A stretch of DNA of 64,000 nucleotides from HXMU1420-2 sp017643305 (GTDB lineage: Bacteria > Pseudomonadota > Alphaproteobacteria > Rhodobacterales > Rhodobacteraceae). The position numbers were made by a program, and so were the translations under genes. The notes beneath the pieces were generated by a model. That model made no database searches, had not been told where the DNA came from, and worked only from the letters and a program-made list of their open reading frames with translations. The stretch is taken from positions 62,001 to 126,000 of the forward strand of contig OZ244249.1 of assembly GCA_965217135.1 (NCBI GenBank), written 5' to 3'. Shown piece after piece: positions 25,016-33,697 of the stretch. The stretch's first letter is position 1. Every line of letters starts with the position of its first letter.

Positions 25016-25887
25016 CGCGTGCTTCCGTCCAGAGCATGATATAGCCAGATCAGGGCCGCCTGTGCCGGTTCCGACGTGTGATGCATGCCGAATTGCCACC
25101 CGGTTGCCCGGCACAGTGAAGCCAGTTCATCCCGGCGGGCAGCCAGCCGATCACGATAGCGCGACTTCAGTTCACCTGCTTTCAGAGTTTCATGACTGAC
25201 GGTACCGGCAATGCTCTGGAAAATCGTGCGGCCTTGATAGGGGAAACTCTCCTCGGTCGGGTCCAGCACCTGCAGCAGCGTTCCACGTACGCCGCGATCT
25301 GCGGCTTTGGTCAGCGCCAAGCGTACTTCGTCAATGTCACCGAGGAAATCCGAAACGAATACCGCCCGCGCATGTGGAATCATGGCGCGGTGTTCTGGCG
25401 TTGCATAATCCTGGGATTCATCCCGTGAAAACATTTCGGCAAGGCGCAGGATCTGGGCGTTTCCTCGGCGTGGAGGCAAATCTGTGCCGGTCAGGCCCAC
25501 GCGTTCCCCGCCCCGCACTAGTAAGATCGCCATAGCCAGCCCGATCAGGCGAGCGCGGTCAATCTTGTCGGCATTGTTGGGCGAGGAACTGAACCGCATG
25601 CTCGCCCCCTGATCGACCCACAACATGACCGTCTGGGCGATCTGCCATTCCCGTTCGCGCACGAACTGCACGTCACCGCGCGCGGACCGGCGATGGTCCA
25701 ACAATCGGCGGCTGTCGCCTTCGCGGGCTTGGCGATATTGCCAGAAATCATCGCCCAATCCTGCGCGTCGCCGCCCGTGTTCGCCCAACAGCACTGTGCC
25801 GGCCAAACGCTCTGCACGAGCCAGCAAGGCTGGCAGGCGGGCTGCTTCGGTTTCGGCAAGTGTACGAAGGGCGACAGGTTGCGTCAC
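25012..25887 (-). CDS. DUF58 domain-containing protein
   Basis: A 291-residue protein with the DUF58 signature: the GLGDDFWQYRQAREGDSRR region near residues 43-61, followed by DHRRSARGDVQFVRERE and then a VWA-like core (MLWVDQGASMRFSS) with a partial MIDAS-type DxGxSM pattern. DUF58 proteins are the usual partners of MoxR ATPases and are thought to present or receive substrates in a chaperone-like cycle. No membrane segments are visible, unlike longer DUF58 proteins. It overlaps the moxR stop by 4 bases and the DUF4159 start by 4 bases, so all are translationally coupled. Confidence 0.9.
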   Translation of the reverse strand: MTQPVALRTLAETEAARLPALLARAERLAGTVLLGEHGRRRAGLGDDFWQYRQAREGDSRRLLDHRRSARGDVQFVREREWQIAQTVMLWVDQGASMRFSSSPNNADKIDRARLIGLAMAILLVRGGERVGLTGTDLPPRRGNAQILRLAEMFSRDESQDYATPEHRAMIPHARAVFVSDFLGDIDEVRLALTKAADRGVRGTLLQVLDPTEESFPYQGRTIFQSIAGTVSHETLKAGELKSRYRDRLAARRDELASLCRATGWQFGMHHTSEPAQAALIWLYHALDGSTR

Positions 25888-26891
25888 GCGGCAGCCTCGG
25901 TCCGGGTCAGGGCAGCGGCGGTGGCGTCAATCAGCTCCGCCAGACTGTCGCCACGGGCGCGTGCAGCAAAGTTCAGAGACATCCGGTGCGACAACACGGG
26001 CCGGACCATGTCCAGAACGTCTTCGGCATTCGGGGCTAGCCGCCCTTGAAGCATTGCGCGTGCGCGTACGGTCATCATCAACGCCTGCGCCGCACGCGGG
26101 CCGGGGCCCCAGGCGACAGTTTCGCGCACACGGTCTGAAACATCGGGTTCGTCTGGACGGAAGGCACGGACCAGATCCAGGATGGTTTCAACCACACTGT
26201 CGCCCACCGGCATCCGGCGCAGCAAAATCTGGGCATCCAGCAGTTCCTGCTGTGTAAAGACCTGAGACGCCTCGGCCTCCTCAACCCCCGTCGTGGCCAA
26301 CAGAATGTCTTTCTCTGTCTGCCGGTCGGGGTATTGCACGTCGATCTGTACCAGGAAACGGTCCAGCTGCGCTTCTGGCAGGGGATAAGTGCCTTCCTGT
26401 TCAATCGGGTTCTGGGTAGCCAGAACGTGGAACGGGGCGGACAGTGGGCGGTTTTCACCGGCGACTGTGACCATCCGTTCCTGCATGGCCTGCAAAAGGG
26501 CTGATTGCGTCCGTGGGCTGGCCCGGTTGATTTCGTCCGCCATCAGCAACTGGCAGAAAATTGGGCCCTCGATGAATTTGAAGGCCCGGCTGCCATCGGC
26601 ACCGGTTTCCAACACTTCAGAGCCAAGAATATCAGCGGGCATCAGGTCCGGCGTGAACTGGATCCGGTTGCCATGCAGCCCCATTACGGTGCTCAACGTT
26701 TCGACCAGTCGCGTCTTGCCCAGACCGGGCAGGCCGATCAGCAGACCATGGCCCCCGCAAAGGAGAGCGGTCAGCGTCAGATCGACAACGCGTTCTTGGC
26801 CAATAAAGCGCCGCGTTATTGATTGGCGGGCGTCAGCCAGCTTTTCTTCCAGCGCCTCGATCTCGGCCACCAGACCCTCAGACTCGGACAT
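25884..26891 (-). CDS. MoxR family AAA+ ATPase
   Basis: A 335-residue AAA+ protein (start at ATG 26891, preceded by an AAAGGAAA site; an upstream Met would add a 26-residue tail of poor quality). Walker A is GLPGLGKT at 53-60, Walker B is LLMADEIN with Asp119-Glu120, and sensor 1 is ATQNPIEQEGTYPLPEAQLDRF. MoxR ATPases assist folding or activation of VWA-containing partners, here the DUF58 and BatA/DUF4159 proteins encoded immediately downstream with ATGA overlaps. It is divergent from the DUF1285 gene across a gap of about 50 bases, which must hold both promoters. Confidence 0.94.
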   Translation of the reverse strand: MSESEGLVAEIEALEEKLADARQSITRRFIGQERVVDLTLTALLCGGHGLLIGLPGLGKTRLVETLSTVMGLHGNRIQFTPDLMPADILGSEVLETGADGSRAFKFIEGPIFCQLLMADEINRASPRTQSALLQAMQERMVTVAGENRPLSAPFHVLATQNPIEQEGTYPLPEAQLDRFLVQIDVQYPDRQTEKDILLATTGVEEAEASQVFTQQELLDAQILLRRMPVGDSVVETILDLVRAFRPDEPDVSDRVRETVAWGPGPRAAQALMMTVRARAMLQGRLAPNAEDVLDMVRPVLSHRMSLNFAARARGDSLAELIDATAAALTRTEAAA

Positions 26892-26941
26892 GACTTTCCT
26901 TTCGCTGGGAATATATGCTTGAGAGAAGAGTATAGCGCGGA

Positions 26942-27541
26942 ATGGAAATGGCCACAGGAATGAGTGCACAAAAAGCTGTTACCCCAACCGCAGAAGGGTT
27001 GGCCGCCTCTGCCAAAGCGGCGAAAACACGCGGACTTCCGCCTGTTCACTTGTGGAATCCGCCGTTTTGCGGCGACATCGACATGCGCATCGCGCGAGAT
27101 GGAACGTGGTTCTACGAAGGCTCACGTATTCAACGTCATGAGCTTGTGCGGCTGTTTTCATCGATTCTGAAACGGGAAGGGCATGCGTATTTCCTCGTCA
27201 CCCCGGTAGAAAAGGTCGGGATAATCGTTGATGACGCACCGTTTGTGGCTGTGGATTTCACGGTTGTGGGGCATGGCGACGGCCAGGACGTGACCTTTGA
27301 AACTCATGTCGGTGACATGGTGCGCGCCGATTCAAACCACCCTATCCGCGTTGCCTTGGATCCTGCCAGCGGAGAACCCGCGCCGTATGTGATGGTGCGC
27401 GACGGGCTGGAAGCGTTGATCGACCGCAAGAGTTTTTACCGGCTGGTTGATATAGGCGTGACTTATGGCGGTTGGTTCGGCATTTGGTCCGGTGGGCAGT
27501 TTTTCCGCTTCATGGACGCCGGGGCGCTAGAGGCGTCCTGA
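26942..27541 (+). CDS. DUF1285 domain-containing protein
   Basis: A 199-residue soluble protein of the DUF1285 family. Recognisable blocks are PPVHLWNPPFCGDIDMRIARDGTWFYEG near residues 33-60 and PYVMVRDGLEALIDRKSFYRLV near 155-176. The start is uncertain: ATG 26942, 26948 and 26960 are in frame and none has a strong ribosome site. Known structures of this family have a tandem beta-barrel fold, but no enzymatic role is established. In many alphaproteobacteria it lies divergent from moxR, as here. Confidence 0.86.
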   Translation: MEMATGMSAQKAVTPTAEGLAASAKAAKTRGLPPVHLWNPPFCGDIDMRIARDGTWFYEGSRIQRHELVRLFSSILKREGHAYFLVTPVEKVGIIVDDAPFVAVDFTVVGHGDGQDVTFETHVGDMVRADSNHPIRVALDPASGEPAPYVMVRDGLEALIDRKSFYRLVDIGVTYGGWFGIWSGGQFFRFMDAGALEAS

Positions 27542-27611
27542 CACGAGGCCTCGACAGATCCGCGAAATGCAGGTTTTCTGACGCCGGGACCAACAGGAAC
27601 AGGAGCCGCCC

Positions 27612-28364
27612 ATGCCGAAGTTTGCCGCCAATCTCAGCTTGTTGTTCACCGAACGTCCCTATGCTGAGCGCTTCGCCGCAGCGGCGCAGGCCGGGTTTCG
27701 CGCGGTAGAAATTCTGTTTCCTTACGCCGAAGAGGCGGCAACACAGGATGGCTTGCGCGCGCATGATCTGGAATTGGTCCTGGTCAACGCGCCCCAGCCA
27801 GATGCTGCTGCTGGGCATCTGGGCCTTGCCTCCACTCCCGGGGCGGAGGATGCGTTTCGCCGGGAAATGATGGGGCTGCTGGAACAGGTCAAGCGGCTTA
27901 AGCCTGGCCTGATCCATGTGATGTCCGGCAATGGGTCGGGCGCGCAGGCCTTCGATACGTTCGTGGACAACCTTCGCTGGTTGACACAGGTTGCGCCAAC
28001 CCAGGTGTTCACGGTGGAGCCGTTAAACCCCCGCGACCGGCCCGGTTATTTCTTGACCAGCTATGACATGGCTGCAGAAGTGCTGGACCGCGTCGCAAGT
28101 GACCGAGTCGGGCTGCAATATGACACCTACCATTCCGCTCTGATCGAAGGCGACGCTCTGGATGTCTGGCGACGGCATCAACACCGCGCCTTTCACGTCC
28201 AGATCGGTAACCCGCCGGACCGGTCAGAACCGGCCCCCGGCAGCGTGGATTTTCCCAAGTTTTTTCAGATGCTTGACGCAAGCGGCTATGACGGCTGGGT
28301 CAGCGCCGAATACAACCCGTCGCGCCAGACGGAAGATACGCTGCAGTGGATGAATTATCCCTGA
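27612..28364 (+). CDS. hyi: Hydroxypyruvate isomerase family protein
   Basis: A 250-residue TIM-barrel enzyme of the xylose-isomerase-like superfamily. The N terminus (PKFAANLSLLFTERPYAERF) and the two catalytic glutamates, in FTVEPLN near residue 137 and VSAEYNPS near 236, fit Hyi, which interconverts hydroxypyruvate and tartronate semialdehyde in glyoxylate metabolism. The start is set by AGGAG 6 bases upstream of ATG. The related 2-oxo-tetronate isomerase OtnI is an alternative. A hairpin with a T-run directly follows the stop. Confidence 0.85.
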   Translation: MPKFAANLSLLFTERPYAERFAAAAQAGFRAVEILFPYAEEAATQDGLRAHDLELVLVNAPQPDAAAGHLGLASTPGAEDAFRREMMGLLEQVKRLKPGLIHVMSGNGSGAQAFDTFVDNLRWLTQVAPTQVFTVEPLNPRDRPGYFLTSYDMAAEVLDRVASDRVGLQYDTYHSALIEGDALDVWRRHQHRAFHVQIGNPPDRSEPAPGSVDFPKFFQMLDASGYDGWVSAEYNPSRQTEDTLQWMNYP

Positions 28365-28371
28365 AGCAGGC

Positions 28372-28400
28372 GGGAAGGCACACTTTGCACCTTCCCTTTT
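28372..28400 (+). terminator. Rho-independent terminator after hyi
   Basis: A GGGAAGG/CCTTCCC inverted repeat with an 11-base loop is followed by TTTT, beginning 7 bases after the hyi stop. It lies between the convergent hyi and ctpA genes. Confidence 0.7.
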
Positions 28401-28406
28401 GTCTCA

Positions 28407-29747
28407 TCAGTCCGACGGACCCAGAGCCGACAGACCCTTGAGAATGTCAATCGCATAGGCCAGCTGATAATCCTCTTCTCGCAGGCGGGCAGCGGCTTCG
28501 GCCTTTTCACGGTCGGCTTCAATCTGGCGAATTTCGTCTTCGCTCAGGCTGTCATTGCTCAGACGGCCACGCAGGTCGGCCTCGGACCGGGTGCGCACGT
28601 CGGTGTCTTCTTCGTCTTCGTTCGGACGGCGACGCGGCTGTTCTACCACGATATCCGGAGACACCCCCAGCGCCTGGATCGACCGGCCCGATGGCGTGTA
28701 GTACCGCGCTGTGGTCAGACGCATCGCACCGTCGCCCCGCAGCGGCATAACCGTCTGGACAGAGCCTTTCCCGAAGCTTTTGGTGCCGACCACGATGGCG
28801 CGGCGGTGGTCCTGCAGCGCGCCAGCCACAATCTCGGACGCCGAGGCAGAACCGCCATTGATCAGCACGACAATCGGTTTGCCCTGTGCCAAGTCGCCTT
28901 TTTCGGCATTGAACCGTTCACCGTCTTCGGGTGCGCGACCACGTGTGCTGACAATCTCACCTTCGTCCAGGAATGCGTCTGACACCTTGATCGCCTGTGT
29001 CAGCAATCCGCCGGGGTTGTTGCGCAGGTCCAGCACAATACCGTTGATATTGTCGATGCCGCCCGCCTCCTCGATCTGCTTTTGCAGACCTTGTTCGAGA
29101 TTAGGGTAGGTCTGGTCGTTAAACGTGGTCACACGCAAAATCGGTGTCGCACCTTCCAGACGGGTACGCACGGCGGTCAGCGTGATCGTGTCGCGGATGA
29201 TGGAAACGTCGAACGGTTCGTCTTCGCCTTCGCGCACCACGGTGATCACGATCTCGGACCCAACCGGACCGCGCATCAGGTCCACGGCGTCATCCAACGT
29301 CAGACCCAGTAGGCTTTCACCGTCCACATGTGTGATAAAGTCACCCGCTTCGATCCCGGCTTCGTCGGCGGGGGTGCCATCAATCGGCGACACGACTTTG
29401 ACAAAACCTTCTTCCTGGGTGACCTCTATTCCGAGACCGCCAAATTCCCCGCGCGTCTGCACGCGCATGGCGGCGGCATCGTCGGGCGACAGGTAGCTGG
29501 AATGTGGGTCAAGCGACGTCAGCATGCCGTCGATGGCGGCTTCGATCAGTTTGGCTTCGTCCACCTCTTCCACATATTGCGACCGAATGCGTTCGAAGAT
29601 GTCACCGAACAGGTCCAGCTGTTCATAAACATTTGTGACCTTTGCGGTTTCCTGCGCCAGCAACGGACCTGCCACTTGCGTTGTCGCGACAACGCCTGCC
29701 AGCGTTCCGGCGGCTGCGGCCAACAAAAAGTTCTTCATGCGTGTCAT
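28407..29747 (-). CDS. ctpA: C-terminal processing peptidase (S41 family)
   Basis: A 446-residue periplasmic serine protease. The start at 29747 overlaps the stop of the EnvC-like gene (ATGA) and is 3 bases from an AGGA site; ATG 29738 is also possible. An N-terminal signal/anchor helix (residues 4-30) is followed by a PDZ domain (about 100-175; GGLGIEV, GDFITHVDGES), then the S41 core with the nucleophile Ser in GGSASASEIV and the general-base Lys in GTKSFGKGSVQ. The C-terminal 70 residues are acidic and coiled. CtpA enzymes trim or degrade periplasmic proteins, including peptidoglycan hydrolase systems, which fits the EnvC-like gene just upstream. Confidence 0.94.
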   Translation of the reverse strand: MTRMKNFLLAAAAGTLAGVVATTQVAGPLLAQETAKVTNVYEQLDLFGDIFERIRSQYVEEVDEAKLIEAAIDGMLTSLDPHSSYLSPDDAAAMRVQTRGEFGGLGIEVTQEEGFVKVVSPIDGTPADEAGIEAGDFITHVDGESLLGLTLDDAVDLMRGPVGSEIVITVVREGEDEPFDVSIIRDTITLTAVRTRLEGATPILRVTTFNDQTYPNLEQGLQKQIEEAGGIDNINGIVLDLRNNPGGLLTQAIKVSDAFLDEGEIVSTRGRAPEDGERFNAEKGDLAQGKPIVVLINGGSASASEIVAGALQDHRRAIVVGTKSFGKGSVQTVMPLRGDGAMRLTTARYYTPSGRSIQALGVSPDIVVEQPRRRPNEDEEDTDVRTRSEADLRGRLSNDSLSEDEIRQIEADREKAEAAARLREEDYQLAYAIDILKGLSALGPSD

Positions 29748-30880
29748 CCATCCTTTTCGGTTCGGAACCACGTTTCCGGATCCACCGGGGCTCCGCGCTC
29801 TCTTACTTCAATATAGAGCGTTTCTGAACGATCAGTTCCAGCCCCATCACCGGTTAGTGACAAAATGGCCCCGACTTCGGGGTCGCTTCCTCCCATCAAC
29901 CCCACTGGCGCACCAGCAGGAATGACCTGGCCCGGCTCTCCGAACACCTCGTCCAGCCCTGACAGGACAAACAGCGTCCCCGCCTGTGGTTCCAGAATCA
30001 TCACCTGGCCAAGGTCTAGCAATGGGCCGCGATAGCGGATCGTGGCCGATGATGGGCTGACAACCAGCGCCCTTGGCCGCGCGGCCACGATGATCCCGTC
30101 GCGGCGCACACCGGCGGCGTCAGCCTCCCCCGCGCGGTGCAGCAGCAATCCCTGGACGGGCAAGTCCAGCGCGCCTTTCAGATCTTCGATATCCCCTGCG
30201 GAGACATTTTCTTCGTTTTCGACGATCTCGCTCAGCCCGCTGGCAAAGCCATCCAGTGTTTCACTGGACGAAATAAGGATCGCGGTTTTTACCGGGTCTT
30301 CGGTAAACCGCTGCGGAAGGTCCGTACGATCTGCCATCGCCTTGCTCAGCCGCGCGCGCGCCTGTTGCACCCCGCTCAGCCCATGTTCGAGGATATCTGC
30401 TGCGTTTTCCTGCAAAGTGCGCAAGGTCTGCGCCTCTTCCAAGTCCTGTCGCAGCTTGTTGGCGCGGGTATTCATCGCTGGGGTCAGCTCGGCCAGCAAC
30501 ATGCCTGACCGCGCGCTGCCCATAGGACCCTGCGGGTGCAGCATCAATACCGGTGGCGGCGCGGCGGCGATGGTCTGCAGGGTTTCCAGCAACCGGGTAA
30601 TCTCGGCCTCGCGCACGTCCAACTGCCGCGCCAGCTGTGCTTCGCGGGTGGCCACGCGGCGCAGACCGGTGCGCATGGCAGCCAGCCCGGCCTCGTAAGC
30701 ACGGATCGTTTCGGTTAACGCGCGCACGCGATCGCGTGCGCTGTCAGCCTCGCTCAACGCGATGGCGGCGTTTTCAAGTTGCTCGGCGGCCAGACGCGCG
30801 GCTTCGGCAGGTTCCCGGATCTGGGCGCACAGTGGCGCACCCAGGCACATCAGAAACAAGACAATCGCGCGCAGAATCAT
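29744..30880 (-). CDS. EnvC-like murein hydrolase activator with degenerate LytM domain
   Basis: A 378-residue periplasmic protein with a signal peptide (cleavage near CAQ, residues 18-20). It has long coiled-coil helices from about 25 to 220 and a C-terminal domain with the beta-strand layout of a LytM/M23 fold. The zinc ligands expected of an active M23 peptidase are not visible (no HxH or HxxxD in the region with VVSPSSATIRYRGPLLDLGQ). That is the situation in EnvC, which activates amidases instead of cutting peptidoglycan. It lies between gpmI and ctpA with ATGA overlaps on both sides, so the three genes form one translation unit. Confidence 0.85.
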   Translation of the reverse strand: MILRAIVLFLMCLGAPLCAQIREPAEAARLAAEQLENAAIALSEADSARDRVRALTETIRAYEAGLAAMRTGLRRVATREAQLARQLDVREAEITRLLETLQTIAAAPPPVLMLHPQGPMGSARSGMLLAELTPAMNTRANKLRQDLEEAQTLRTLQENAADILEHGLSGVQQARARLSKAMADRTDLPQRFTEDPVKTAILISSSETLDGFASGLSEIVENEENVSAGDIEDLKGALDLPVQGLLLHRAGEADAAGVRRDGIIVAARPRALVVSPSSATIRYRGPLLDLGQVMILEPQAGTLFVLSGLDEVFGEPGQVIPAGAPVGLMGGSDPEVGAILSLTGDGAGTDRSETLYIEVRERGAPVDPETWFRTEKDG

Positions 30881-32397
30881 TCGATCAGGCTCTCCCCGGT
30901 CATTTCTGGCGGCTTGGCCAGTTGCATCAGATCGAGGATTGTCGGAGCCAGATCCGCCAGTCGCCCGCTGCGCAGCTTAGCGCCTTCCGGCCCACCGATA
31001 AGGGCGACAGGCACGGGGTTGAGCGTATGTGCGGTGTGCGGGCCACCGGTTTCGGGGTCAATCATTGTTTCGCAATTGCCATGATCGGCGGTCACAATCA
31101 TTGCACCCCCGGCCTTATCCAGCGCGGCCAGCACGTGACCCAGACCTTGATCCACCGCCTCACAGGCGGCAATCGCGGCATCCACGTCACCCGTATGCCC
31201 CACCATATCCGGGTTTGCATAATTCGTGACAATCAGGTCATACCCTTTTTCTATGGCTGCCACGAAATGGTCTGTCACTTCTGCCGAGGACATCTCCGGC
31301 TGCAAATCATAGGTCGCCACGTTCGGCGATTTCGGCATGGACCGGTCTTCTCCCTCCGCCGGGGCTTCCACGCCCCCGTTCAGAAAGAATGTGACATGAG
31401 GGTACTTTTCTGTCTCCGCCAGCCGGAACTGGCGTAGCCCCTGTTTGGCCACCCATTCCCCCAGCATGTTGCGGATTTCTTCCGGAGGAAAGATGACTGA
31501 CATGAAATCGTTATGGTCCTCGGAATATTCGACCATGCCACACACCGTGGCCCATTGGGGCCGCGCGGTGACGTCAAAATCTGAAAATGCCGGATCTGCC
31601 AATGCCGAAAGGATTTCCCGTGCGCGGTCAGCCCGGAAATTGATGAACAAAAGGCCGTCTCCGTCCTGTGGCTGGCGATAATCATCAAGGCACGTGGCCT
31701 TTATAAACTCGTCGCTCTCGTCAAACGTAGTGTAGGCCTGAGACACCGCATCCACTGCATCCGTGGCGGGCCGGCCTGCGCCGCTGACCACCAAATCAAA
31801 CGCCTGTTGCACCCTGTCCCACCGCGTGTCGCGGTCCATAGCAAAGTAACGGCCGATCAGGGTTCCGATCTGCGCGCCCTTGGGCAGTGCGGCCATCAGA
31901 TCAGCGATCTGTTCCAGCGCGGAGCGCGGAGCGACATCCCGCCCATCGGTAATCGCGTGCACCTGCACGGGAACGCCAGCGGTACACAGTGCCTTGGTCG
32001 TTGCCACCAGATGGCGTTGATGCGAATGCACCCCACCGGGTGAACACAGCCCCATCAGATGCGCGCAGCCGCCGGTTTCCTGCATTTTGAAGATAAAATC
32101 CTGGAGGGCTTTACGCTCTTCAAACGATCCTTCCTCAATAGCCAGATCAATCTGACCCAGATCCATCGCAACAACGCGCCCGGCACCGATATTCGTGTGC
32201 CCAACTTCGGAATTCCCCATCTGCCCACTGGGCAGCCCGGCATCCGGCCCATGGGTGATCAGCGTGGCGTTGGGGCAGGTCGATAGGATCCCGTCCATCA
32301 CGGGCGTATTCGCCAGATGCGGGGCATTGCCTTCGGCAACCTCAGACAGCCCCCAGCCATCCAGGATGCACAAAACAACCGGCTTCGGCGCTGCCAT
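30877..32397 (-). CDS. gpmI: 2,3-bisphosphoglycerate-independent phosphoglycerate mutase
   Basis: A 506-residue glycolytic enzyme of the alkaline phosphatase superfamily, interconverting 3- and 2-phosphoglycerate with two Mn ions. The start at ATG 32397 has CAGGAG 6 bases upstream; sequence further upstream in frame is not conserved. Metal and catalytic motifs are LCILDGWG (Asp13) and the nucleophile Ser63 in GQMGNSEVGHTNIGAG. Further ligands lie in HSHQRH, ADHGNCE and GGPHTAHTLNPVP. The length is normal. It is the first gene of the gpmI-envC-ctpA operon, an arrangement common in alphaproteobacteria. Confidence 0.97.
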   Translation of the reverse strand: MAAPKPVVLCILDGWGLSEVAEGNAPHLANTPVMDGILSTCPNATLITHGPDAGLPSGQMGNSEVGHTNIGAGRVVAMDLGQIDLAIEEGSFEERKALQDFIFKMQETGGCAHLMGLCSPGGVHSHQRHLVATTKALCTAGVPVQVHAITDGRDVAPRSALEQIADLMAALPKGAQIGTLIGRYFAMDRDTRWDRVQQAFDLVVSGAGRPATDAVDAVSQAYTTFDESDEFIKATCLDDYRQPQDGDGLLFINFRADRAREILSALADPAFSDFDVTARPQWATVCGMVEYSEDHNDFMSVIFPPEEIRNMLGEWVAKQGLRQFRLAETEKYPHVTFFLNGGVEAPAEGEDRSMPKSPNVATYDLQPEMSSAEVTDHFVAAIEKGYDLIVTNYANPDMVGHTGDVDAAIAACEAVDQGLGHVLAALDKAGGAMIVTADHGNCETMIDPETGGPHTAHTLNPVPVALIGGPEGAKLRSGRLADLAPTILDLMQLAKPPEMTGESLIE

Positions 32398-32476
32398 GAT
32401 ATTCTCCTGACGCTGACCTGCTCGGGCCGCTTCTACCGCCTGATGCCTACAGGGTGAACCCGTTTCTGCGCCTGCG

Positions 32477-33598
32477 TCAGTTGACCAGGTTCTGAGCCGA
32501 ATTGAAGAGGCCGAAAAAGTTACCGACGATATTGGACACAAGTAGCACGTCGTTGATCGGTGATTCCGTCGCCATGATCAGATCGTTCGGGTTGATTTCG
32601 AAGTTTCGGGCCGAAAACAGGCCATCGGCGCTGCGCAGGTCGATGGTAAACACAACCCTCGTGTTGCGCGGACCTCTCACGCCTGGGCGCACTGCGGAAG
32701 AATCGTATTCACGCAGGATCAACAGGCCCTGCAAATCCGCCTTGTTGTCTGTCACCCCGCCCACGATGGACAGCGCATCCATCGCCGATAGGTCATCCTG
32801 CGTGAAGGTGTGCAAGGCTTCGACCCCGGTGGCGCCGAAGCTTGCGAAATACCGGTCATCTTCTTCAACAATTACCCGATCTCCACCGCGCAGCAGCGTG
32901 TTGTAATTCGGATTGTCATAGAGACGGTCAATCGACGTCCCATAAATCTGACCGCCACGCACCAGCCGGATCTGTGGATGGGTGAATCCGGACTGTACCC
33001 CGCCACCATCGGATAGCAGGCTAAGAACGGTGTAATTGCGGTCGGGCATCGGGTAACTACCGGGTGCTCCAACCCCGCCAACAAGGTCGACAGAGTTGTT
33101 GCGACCCTCGGACATGCTGAGTTGCACTTGTGCAGCCGGGACGATCACTTCCAACGATCGTTGGATTTCCTCACGCGCAAGATCCGGCGTCAGTCCAATG
33201 ACGTTAATATCGCCGACATAGGGTACGAAGATCGTACCATTGGCGGCGACCTTCACGGCCTCAAAGGTGGCCACACGCTGATCGGTTGCAGTCAGCAAGG
33301 AGTTTTCAGAACTGTCCCAGATATTCAGTGTCAGCAGATCACCGGGCTGGATGATCTGCGTACGCGCCCCTGAACTTGCGGGCAACCAGCCAAATTTGCG
33401 GTCCTTTCCGGTCGACGGCCAATGCCGGACTGTTGGCAGAAACGCACGTGTCACGGCGTAAACTGCGAAATCGCCGCTTTCAGTTTCAGACTGCTTGAGA
33501 ATCTCTTCCCGTTCGGCCGATCCAGCCGGGAGATCATCGCAAGCTGAAAGAACGCCCAGCAGGCAAATAAGATAGAAAACTCGGTAGATTACATGCAT
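32477..33598 (-). CDS. Wza-like polysaccharide export outer-membrane lipoprotein
   Basis: A 373-residue lipoprotein: the N terminus has a hydrophobic segment and lipobox LSAC with the lipidated Cys at about residue 20. A poly-export domain (IIQPGDLLTLNIWDSSEN through ATFEAVKVAANGTIFVPYVGDINVIGLT) lies at about 85-180, followed by SLBB-type repeats (APGSYPMPDRNYTVLSLLSDGGGV near 200 and a second unit near 270). Such proteins form the outer-membrane channel for exo- or capsular polysaccharide. It is divergent from the polysaccharide genes at 33698 onward, with 99 bases between them. No Wzc-type kinase gene is adjacent. Confidence 0.9.
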   Translation of the reverse strand: MHVIYRVFYLICLLGVLSACDDLPAGSAEREEILKQSETESGDFAVYAVTRAFLPTVRHWPSTGKDRKFGWLPASSGARTQIIQPGDLLTLNIWDSSENSLLTATDQRVATFEAVKVAANGTIFVPYVGDINVIGLTPDLAREEIQRSLEVIVPAAQVQLSMSEGRNNSVDLVGGVGAPGSYPMPDRNYTVLSLLSDGGGVQSGFTHPQIRLVRGGQIYGTSIDRLYDNPNYNTLLRGGDRVIVEEDDRYFASFGATGVEALHTFTQDDLSAMDALSIVGGVTDNKADLQGLLILREYDSSAVRPGVRGPRNTRVVFTIDLRSADGLFSARNFEINPNDLIMATESPINDVLLVSNIVGNFFGLFNSAQNLVN

Positions 33599-33697
33599 TC
33601 GAGAAAGGATTTTCGGCTCGAGTTCAGGTTCTTTATGTCAAGTGATAACGTTGTGTGGAAAATACCGTTGAGGTAGGGTGCGTCAAGGATAACTGAG

